A stretch of DNA of 15,107 nt, from NCBI GenBank assembly GCA_046048295.1, contig JBJOGJ010000078.1, positions 1-15,107 on the forward strand. Reading direction: 5' to 3'. This DNA comes from CBDCWA01 sp046048295 (GTDB taxonomy: Bacteria; Pseudomonadota; Alphaproteobacteria; Rhizobiales; Hyphomicrobiaceae). Positions 1 to 4,440 of this stretch are shown here, one piece after another. Numbering within the stretch: the stretch's first letter is position 1; every line of letters begins with the position of its first letter. A model generated the notes under the pieces. That model ran no database searches. It was not told the origin of the DNA and saw nothing but the letters and a program-made list of their open reading frames with translations. The translations under genes were made by a program, and so were the position numbers.

Positions 1-107
1 TCTCATTACACAATGCCCATGCTTGCGCTTTTGCGCAGGCTGGCCAGAACGAGAAGGCATCCGACAGGATGCCAACCAGAAGTCTTCGCTCACGGAACCC
101 CTTCGCC
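1..107 (+). other. 23S-5S rRNA internal transcribed spacer
   Basis: This precedes the 5S gene and has no coding character. The first bases resemble the extreme 3' end or flank of rhizobial 23S genes, so the last few bases of 23S could lie here, but no conserved 23S helix is visible. A hairpin at 21-40 (GCTTGCGC, loop TTTT, GCGCAGGC; 8-bp stem with one G-U pair) is the kind of stem expected in an rRNA processing spacer. It is not followed by a T-run, so it is not an intrinsic terminator. No tRNA is present. Confidence 0.6.
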
Positions 108-225
108 GACCTGGTGATAATTGCGGGGTTGCTGCACCCGATCCCATTCCGAACTCGGCCGTGAAAAGCCCCAGCGCCGATGGTACTCCGTCTCAAGACG
201 CGGGAGAGTAGGTCGTTGCCAGGTC
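108..225 (+). rRNA. rrf: 5S ribosomal RNA
   Basis: The sequence carries hallmark 5S segments: CACCCGATCCCATTCCGAAC in the loop A/helix II-III region, CTCGGCCGTGAAA, GCGCCGATGGTACT and CGCGGGAGAGTAGGTC. The ends pair perfectly as helix I, GACCTGG (108-114) with CCAGGTC (219-225), giving about 118 nt, the normal size. It is the last gene of an rRNA operon whose 16S and 23S genes lie left of the window. The exact ends are set by the helix and could be off by one or two bases. Confidence 0.95.
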
Positions 226-276
226 TGCCAAGGTGTTCCGCGAGCGAATTCGAGATCTCCTCTTTACAGTCATTAA

Positions 277-307
277 GGCCGTCGGCGCTTGCGTCGACGG
301 TCTTTTT
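277..307 (+). terminator. Intrinsic terminator of the rRNA operon
   Basis: An 11-bp GC-rich stem (GGCCGTCGGCG at 277-287 pairing with CGTCGACGGTC at 292-302, two G-U pairs, CTTG loop) is followed directly by TTTTT (303-307). It lies about 50 nt after the 5S 3' end, as expected for termination of the rrn transcript. It also separates the operon from the next gene. Confidence 0.85.
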
Positions 308-357
308 GCGTGTCGTCGCGGATTCGTGTGTTGCGTGTTATCGCGGTCGCGTCCACG

Positions 358-383
358 TTGAACTCGATTGGTCCAAGGTTCAA
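358..383. promoter_or_regulatory. Nested dyads before the small secreted-protein gene
   Basis: TTGAAC (358-363) and GTTCAA (378-383) form a perfect 6-bp inverted repeat. A second palindrome, TTGG-T-CCAA (368-376), lies inside it. The pair ends three bases before the GGAG ribosome-binding site of the following gene, so it could be an operator or an RNA hairpin near the RBS. I could not identify a convincing -35/-10 pair in 308-398. Function is inferred from position only. Confidence 0.3.
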
Positions 384-398
384 TGTGGAGTTTTCGTG

Positions 399-731
399 AT
401 GTGGCAGGTAAAGCAGTTGTTGGTTGCGGTTGCCGCAATACCGGCTGTCGTTCTTGTCTTCACCGCGCCGGCGGACGCCAGAATACGTTGCCAGGGCGCC
501 TATCAGGTCATCGATGGTCGTTTCCATGCGAGCCCTTTCTGTGGTGACGAGCATCTGGCGAATGTTGCACGCAGCTATGGAATGCGGGTTACCGGACGTC
601 AGATTCGGCGAAATTTCGCTCTCAAGGAGGAGGCATGCCTGCTCGTCGGACATGACAACCGCGCCTACGATGTCTGCACCGGACTGCGCCAAAACGACCG
701 TAACGAGGGCGATGACAGCTCTCCCAACTAA
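399..731 (+). CDS. Small secreted four-cysteine protein, unknown function
   Basis: The product is 110 aa. I chose ATG 399 because GGAG lies 8 bases upstream at 387-390 and it yields a clean signal peptide. GTG 396 is possible, and the longer open frame back to 180 would overlap the 5S gene and terminator. The signal peptide has a short positive N-region, a hydrophobic core at about residues 7-22, and a likely cleavage after ADA (25-27). The mature part has four cysteines (C31, C48, C80, C93), which could form two disulfides in the periplasm, and a charged, probably disordered tail. The RIRCQGAYQVIDG and GMRV segments resemble a small exported protein recurrent in rhizobia, from memory only. 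No enzymatic motif is seen. It ends 18 bp before the methyltransferase gene, so the two may be co-transcribed. Confidence 0.75.
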   Translation: MWQVKQLLVAVAAIPAVVLVFTAPADARIRCQGAYQVIDGRFHASPFCGDEHLANVARSYGMRVTGRQIRRNFALKEEACLLVGHDNRAYDVCTGLRQNDRNEGDDSSPN

Positions 732-749
732 ACTCGAGGCAGCCACGCC

Positions 750-1649
750 ATGCCGGTGCTGAGAGGCTATCTCGCAGCACCGGGCTTCGAGGTCGAGCTC
801 GAGAAGGAGCTTGGTGCGTCTATCGAAGCGCGGATAAATGGTCTACTGCTTGCGCCTGCGGTCGAGCCCGAGCCTGCCTGGGTTGCAAATATCTGGTTCG
901 ATCCTGTTCGTATTCCTATCGCTTCGATCGGCGATGCAGCGAACCGGTTGCGCGCCATACAGCGCAACTGGGCGCTTCATCCCGGGGCGAATTTCCGTCG
1001 TGCGCAATTGATCTCGGAACGTCTGCCCCGGGTTGCTGCGAAACCGATCGTGTTTGGCGAATCTCCGCCCTCCAGTCCGCTCGGCTCTTGGACTTTGATC
1101 GATGCCGATACGATGCTCGTCGCGCCGCGCTGCTCTAGTCCATTTCCAAACGGCGTTTATCGTTTTGTGGAAAATCGTGAAGCGCCGCCAAGTCGTGCCT
1201 ATCTCAAGCTGTGGGAAGCCCTGACCCGAGCCGGCGCAATGCCGACGCCGGGTGAACTCTGTCTCGACCTCGGGGCAAGTCCTGGTGGTTGGACGTGGGT
1301 TGTCGCGTCGCTGGGGGCCAGGGTCGTCAGTGTGGACAAGGCTCCGCTTGACCCAAACATAGCATCACTTCCAACGGTCGAGGTGCTCCGGGAGAGCGCC
1401 TTCGGCATCGAGCCAGCCAGTTTTCCTGACGCAGCCTGGGTTTTGTCGGACATCATCTGCTATCCGAGCCGCCTGTTGCGCCTGGTGCGGCGCTGGCTTG
1501 AGGCTGGCTCGACCGCCCGGTTCGTTTGCACGTTGAAATTCCAGGGGGCAACCGACTTCGAGGCCATCGCCGGCTTCAATGAGATCCCGGGCTCGAGACT
1601 TGTCCATCTCCATCACAACAAGCATGAGCTTACCTGGCTCCGGCTGTAA
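750..1649 (+). CDS. RlmM/FtsJ-like SAM-dependent 2'-O-ribose RNA methyltransferase
   Basis: The product is 299 aa. The C-terminal half is a Rossmann-fold methyltransferase. Motif I, LDLGASPGG, at residues 172-180 binds S-adenosylmethionine, and VSVDKAPL follows at the acidic SAM-ribose position. The catalytic tetrad of the RrmJ/RlmM family is complete: K153 (YLKLWEA), D234 (VLSDII), K263 (CTLKFQG) and E293 (NKHELTWLRL). The RlmM family methylates the 2'-OH of C2498 in 23S rRNA. The product is shorter than E. coli RlmM (about 366 aa), mainly in the N-terminal RNA-recognition part, so the exact substrate is less certain than the chemistry. Start ATG 750 has GAGG at 736-739. Finding it just behind an rRNA operon is suggestive but not proof of its target. 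Confidence 0.85.
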   Translation: MPVLRGYLAAPGFEVELEKELGASIEARINGLLLAPAVEPEPAWVANIWFDPVRIPIASIGDAANRLRAIQRNWALHPGANFRRAQLISERLPRVAAKPIVFGESPPSSPLGSWTLIDADTMLVAPRCSSPFPNGVYRFVENREAPPSRAYLKLWEALTRAGAMPTPGELCLDLGASPGGWTWVVASLGARVVSVDKAPLDPNIASLPTVEVLRESAFGIEPASFPDAAWVLSDIICYPSRLLRLVRRWLEAGSTARFVCTLKFQGATDFEAIAGFNEIPGSRLVHLHHNKHELTWLRL

Positions 1650-1778
1650 TCCGGTCAATAGCGGTTGGTGGTGCCCGATGCTGGTCACTGACGTGCAATG
1701 TCGCCCAAATGCTGCTATCTAGCGGGTCCATCAAATGGCCTGTTGCACGTCTTTTGGCAGCTCGAGAGGTGGGCAGAA

Positions 1779-2411
1779 ATGAGATTCAGATTTGTCCTGA
1801 CAATCCTGGCCGTATCATTGTTCGGAAGCCCAACGACTGCGGTGGAAGGACACGATTGCTATGGACAGGACAACAAGCGCCGGATCGAGGGGTGTTCGCG
1901 CCTGATCGAGCAGCCCGGCCTTGCCATTGACCAGCTCGCAGAGGCCTACGCCATGCGTGCGCTCGCCTACTCACTGCTCGGTCGGTACGAGAGTGCCATC
2001 AATGACTATAACGAGGCGATAAATCTCATTCCCGATTACGCGATTGCCCTGAACAATCGTGCCTGGGCCTATTTCAAGTGGGGGCGACCGACAACAGGAT
2101 TGCCCGACGTGCAACGATCATTGCAGCTGGATGCAACGAGTGCGCATGCCTTCGATACGCGCGCGCACATCTACCAGTGGCTGGGGCAGAAGGAACAGGC
2201 GATTCAGGACTACGACGCCGCCATGCGCTTCGGCGGCAGTCGAATGATCCGGCTATATCAGTGCGGTCTCCAGGCTCAGCGCTTCTACAGCGGGCCCACG
2301 GACGGGATCATGAGCCCCGAGCTGACCAAGGCGATAAGGGCTTGTGTCAACGAGCAGAGCAAGTGTGATCCGCTACCCCCCGACGAGGAATGCAAGATAC
2401 CGACGTCTTGA
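1779..2411 (+). CDS. Secreted TPR protein with peptidoglycan-binding-like C-terminus
   Basis: The product is 210 aa from ATG 1779, chosen for AGAGG at 1765-1769 and because it exposes a signal peptide (residues 1-21, hydrophobic LTILAVSLFG). The longer frame from 1698 would bury it. Three TPR-like helical hairpins follow at about 55-88, 89-122 and 123-156, with the typical A-x-x-x-R-x-x-A-Y and A-I-x-D-Y patterns. Residues 158-190 contain a short segment similar to PG_binding_1 domains (FYSGPTDGIMSPELTKAI), which in other proteins helps bind the cell wall. Six cysteines (27, 39, 162, 189, 196, 205) fit an oxidising periplasm. A role as a protein-interaction scaffold in the envelope is inferred. 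It is about 130 bp from the methyltransferase gene, so it may have its own promoter. It converges on the next gene with a 37-bp gap. Confidence 0.75.
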   Translation: MRFRFVLTILAVSLFGSPTTAVEGHDCYGQDNKRRIEGCSRLIEQPGLAIDQLAEAYAMRALAYSLLGRYESAINDYNEAINLIPDYAIALNNRAWAYFKWGRPTTGLPDVQRSLQLDATSAHAFDTRAHIYQWLGQKEQAIQDYDAAMRFGGSRMIRLYQCGLQAQRFYSGPTDGIMSPELTKAIRACVNEQSKCDPLPPDEECKIPTS

Positions 2412-2448
2412 CGACCGGTAATTCCTGGGGCGGTGTTTTCGGGTGCGA

Positions 2449-2958
2449 TTAATTCGGACAGTATCGCGCCAGCATTCCGGCCGACAGCGTCTGGCCCATC
2501 ATGCGGAGTATGGCCGCGAAGCATTCCGCCGATTCCAGGACTTCATCGACATAGCCGCCTGCAGTGAGCACTTCGGCAGAACTCCGAGCGGCGACATCGA
2601 TCTGATGCTGAGAGGCGGCCACCATTGCTACAGCAAGACATTCGTCTCGGCAGAAGCTCGTGCATGTGGGTGGAAATACCTCGATGTCGCGCCTGGTGGC
2701 GGCATTGATGCATCTCACCCAGGTGGCGAGCGCCTTTACCGTTTCCACGGATCGCAGGCTGCCGAGTCGATCCTCGTAGTGGTGAGCGGTCTCTTCCCAG
2801 TGCTCGATATTGCCCGTGTGATAGCCGGCCATCCAGTTCCTGAAGCCGATCGCGACCAGATGATCTGCCGATTTCAGGCACGGCACGAACTTCAAGGGAC
2901 AACCGGGTCCTTGCCAGACGCTTGGCGCGCCGGCCCATTCGGCACTTGCTCTTGCCAT
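2449..2958 (-). CDS. Unrecognised cysteine-rich protein with CX3CX3C motif
   Basis: The product is 169 aa. It starts at ATG 2958 with AGGAA (2968-2972) about 9 bases upstream. I do not recognise a named family, though the central block (GFRNWMAGYHTGN, then W-x-x-x-A-x-x-Y, then CTSFCRDECLAVAMVAASQH) has the look of a conserved alphaproteobacterial protein. Three cysteines spaced C99-x3-C103-x3-C107, with C83 and H118 nearby, could bind a metal or an Fe-S cluster on a helix. There is no signal peptide or membrane segment, so it is probably cytoplasmic. It lies 84 bp behind the iron-binding-protein gene on the same strand and may be read through from it. An opposing frame (2443-3000) is judged to be its shadow. 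Confidence 0.7.
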   Translation of the reverse strand: MARASAEWAGAPSVWQGPGCPLKFVPCLKSADHLVAIGFRNWMAGYHTGNIEHWEETAHHYEDRLGSLRSVETVKALATWVRCINAATRRDIEVFPPTCTSFCRDECLAVAMVAASQHQIDVAARSSAEVLTAGGYVDEVLESAECFAAILRMMGQTLSAGMLARYCPN

Positions 2959-2969
2959 TTGAGATGGTT

Positions 2970-2982
2970 CCTGAAGGTCAGG
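2970..2982 (-). promoter_or_regulatory. Small hairpin overlapping a ribosome-binding site
   Basis: On the - strand, CCTGA-CCT-TCAGG folds into a 5-bp stem with a 3-nt loop. Its 3' arm shares AGG with the AGGAA ribosome-binding site (2968-2972) of the cysteine-rich gene. It could modulate translation of that gene when read through from upstream. The stem is short, so chance is a real possibility. Confidence 0.3.
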
Positions 2983-3042
2983 GGTGGAGAACGAGCCTGA
3001 CGGCGTCCTGGCCAGATCGCCGAGACGCCGCTGTTGCGGTCG

Positions 3043-4125
3043 TCACGGGCCGGAGTTGAAGCCGACTTCATCCACGAGCTTGGAGGCGTCTGCTCTGTTC
3101 TTCGCGACTTTCTCCAGCGACAGGCTGTCTGGCTTCAGCTTGCCCCAGCCTGCAACGAGTTTCGAAATGGCGATACCGGGCTTCAAGGGATACTCGTTCA
3201 CGATCTCCGCATAGATTTTCTGCCCTTCGTCGGATGAAAGGAATTCTATGAGTTTGATGCCGTTCGCCTTGTTCGGTGCGTACTTCGCGAGCATTGCGCC
3301 CGATATGTTCACGTGGGTGCCACGCCCCTCGAAATTGGGAAACATCATGCGCACCGATGCTGCCCACTTCTGCTGCTCGGGGTTCTTCTTGTTCAGTTGC
3401 ATGGCTGCCATGTAGTAAGTGTTGCCGATGGCGAGGTCGCACTCGCCCGAAAATACACCGCGAACCTGCGAGCGGTCGTTGCCGCCAGGCTTGCGCGCAA
3501 GATTGCCTTTCACGCCCTTCAGCCATTCGCGCGCCTTGTCGAGGCCGTGGTGCGCAATCATCGAGGCGATGAGTCCGACATTGTAGACATGCTGGCCAGA
3601 TCGCGTGCAGATCTTGCCCTTCCACTTGGGATCGGCCAGCTCCTCATAGGTGATATGCTCCTGCTTCACCCTGTCCCTCGAGGCATAGATGACGCGCCCT
3701 CGTATGGAATGGGCGAACCAGTGGCCATCAGGATCGCGGAATTGGGCAGGGACGTTTGCCTTCAGGGTGGCAGACTCGACCGGTTGTGTGATGCCCATCT
3801 GCTTCGCTTCGGCGAGGCGGCTGATATCGACGGTCAAAAACACGTCTGCCGGGCTGTTCTTGCCTTCGGCAGCCATTCGTTCCGGTAATCCAGCTTCTGC
3901 GAACACGACATTCGTCTTGATGCCGGTCTTCTTCGTGAATGCTTCAAGAAGCGGTGCCATCAGGTTCGGCTGGCGATACGAATAGATGTTGACGGAGCCC
4001 TGAGCCGTGGCCTGTGCAACGCCACCGATCAGCAGGACTGGCGCAACGAAGCCGAGTTGCCAAAGCTTCTTCTTGTGGGCCGGACGGGCCCGGGGAGCTG
4101 TTGGTGTGCCTTCCAACCTGTTCAT
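3043..4125 (-). CDS. Ferric iron ABC transporter, periplasmic substrate-binding protein (FbpA/FutA type)
   Basis: The product is 360 aa. It captures Fe3+ in the periplasm and hands it to an inner-membrane ABC permease. Start ATG 4125 has GAGGAG at 4135-4140. A long positive N-region (KKK at 18-20) and a hydrophobic stretch (21-36) form the signal peptide, with probable cleavage near AQA/TAQ at 37-42. The mature protein begins SVNIYSYRQP. Family features follow: NSPADVFLTVDISRL (90-104), WFAHSIRGRVIY (136-147), WKGKICTRSGQHVYN (168-182) and NTYYM (235-239). The paired Y237-Y238, with Y147 and Y181, are candidate iron ligands by analogy with FbpA/FutA. No permease or ATPase gene is next to it, so it is an orphan that must use a transporter encoded elsewhere. 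Sulfate or other anions are less likely given the tyrosine pair. Confidence 0.88.
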   Translation of the reverse strand: MNRLEGTPTAPRARPAHKKKLWQLGFVAPVLLIGGVAQATAQGSVNIYSYRQPNLMAPLLEAFTKKTGIKTNVVFAEAGLPERMAAEGKNSPADVFLTVDISRLAEAKQMGITQPVESATLKANVPAQFRDPDGHWFAHSIRGRVIYASRDRVKQEHITYEELADPKWKGKICTRSGQHVYNVGLIASMIAHHGLDKAREWLKGVKGNLARKPGGNDRSQVRGVFSGECDLAIGNTYYMAAMQLNKKNPEQQKWAASVRMMFPNFEGRGTHVNISGAMLAKYAPNKANGIKLIEFLSSDEGQKIYAEIVNEYPLKPGIAISKLVAGWGKLKPDSLSLEKVAKNRADASKLVDEVGFNSGP

Positions 4126-4167
4126 TGCAGCAATCTCCTCGACCAGTAGGGTTAGTTTACATTCCCA

Positions 4168-4196
4168 ACTGTCTTGAAGATGAAAACTTCTGTCAA
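4168..4196 (-). promoter_or_regulatory. Candidate promoter of the iron-binding-protein gene
   Basis: On the - strand, a perfect -35 hexamer TTGACA (4191-4196) is followed after 17 bases by GACAGT (4168-4173). The latter is a weak -10 that keeps the important A at position 2 and T at position 6. Predicted transcription would begin near 4161, leaving a leader of about 35 nt with the GAGGAG site. The weak -10 would fit a regulated promoter. No better pair was found in the gap, but AT-rich DNA gives many chance matches. Confidence 0.35.
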
Positions 4197-4215
4197 TTAT
4201 GTGTATTTTAGTGTC

Positions 4216-4230
4216 ATTCTAAGTTCGAAT
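4216..4230. promoter_or_regulatory. Imperfect 15-bp palindrome, candidate operator
   Basis: ATTCTAAGTTCGAAT matches its own reverse complement at 12 of 15 positions: ATTC and GAAT outer arms, AA/TT inside. It lies about 20 bp upstream of the candidate -35 of the iron-binding gene. The half-sites contain TTCTAA/TTCGAA-like elements, which recall but do not match the Irr iron control element, whose arms face the other way. Which regulator binds, if any, is not known. Confidence 0.35.
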
Positions 4231-4232
4231 AC

Positions 4233-4249
4233 ATTTGATTTATTCAAAT
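4233..4249. promoter_or_regulatory. Perfect-armed 17-bp inverted repeat, candidate operator
   Basis: ATTTGA (4233-4238) and TCAAAT (4244-4249) are perfect inverted repeats separated by five bases. The element adjoins the palindrome at 4216-4230. Given the iron-uptake gene it precedes, Fur/Mur, Irr or RirA would be the first candidates. The spacing does not match the RirA pattern TGA-N9-TCA, and no full Fur box is seen. Confidence 0.35.
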
Positions 4250-4381
4250 TCAGCCTTTCCGACTTTTGAACTGGAGTAAGTATGTGGTTCTAGTATTTTA
4301 CTGGGATAACAAAAGTTTATGATCCGAGACGGTGCGTTGTCGAATTAGAATGGTTTTACGATACATCACTGGTCGAGAGCG

Positions 4382-4395
4382 GCAACCTCGGTTGC
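4382..4395. other. Short hairpin downstream of secA
   Basis: GCAAC (4382-4386) pairs with GTTGC (4391-4395) around CTCG. It lies about 45 nt past the secA stop, where a terminator would be expected. On the - strand no T-run follows, so it does not qualify as a normal intrinsic terminator for secA. On the + strand it is followed by TTCATTTT, but no + gene ends here. It may stabilise the secA 3' end or be incidental. Confidence 0.3.
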
Positions 4396-4440
4396 TTCAT
4401 TTTGTCGCAAGCGGGGTTGCGTAGCCACTGCCAGCACACT

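Larger units (their letters stand above)
4203..4303 (+). repeat. Pair of 11-bp direct repeats in the AT-rich gap
   Basis: GTATTTTAGTG at 4203-4213 and GTATTTTACTG at 4293-4303 differ at one base and lie 90 bp apart, on either side of the two palindromes. In AT-rich DNA this could be chance. Ninety bases is close to nine helical turns, so paired protein binding is conceivable. Confidence 0.3.
4126..4440. other. 315-bp gap with AT-rich regulatory core between secA and the iron-binding gene
   Basis: By hand count, 4141-4320 is about 33% GC (59 of 180), far below the coding flanks. It holds the upstream region of the iron-binding gene and the 3' flank of secA, both read on the - strand. It contains two palindromes, a pair of direct repeats, a candidate promoter and a small hairpin near secA, listed separately where informative. 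No open frame with coding character is visible on either strand. Confidence 0.7.

Noticed and set aside
2443..3000. A 185-codon frame on the + strand opposite the cysteine-rich gene
   Set aside because: It has no recognisable motif, and the - strand reading gives a coherent protein with an RBS and a conserved-looking CX3CX3C block. The + frame is most likely its shadow.
4376..4400. GCAAC/GTTGC hairpin as the secA terminator
   Set aside because: On the transcribed (-) strand no T-run follows the stem, so I list it only as a hairpin.
4415..4440. GCCACTG near the secA stop, resembling part of a cobalamin riboswitch
   Set aside because: No B12-box context or surrounding riboswitch helices, and no cobalamin gene follows; a chance 7-mer.
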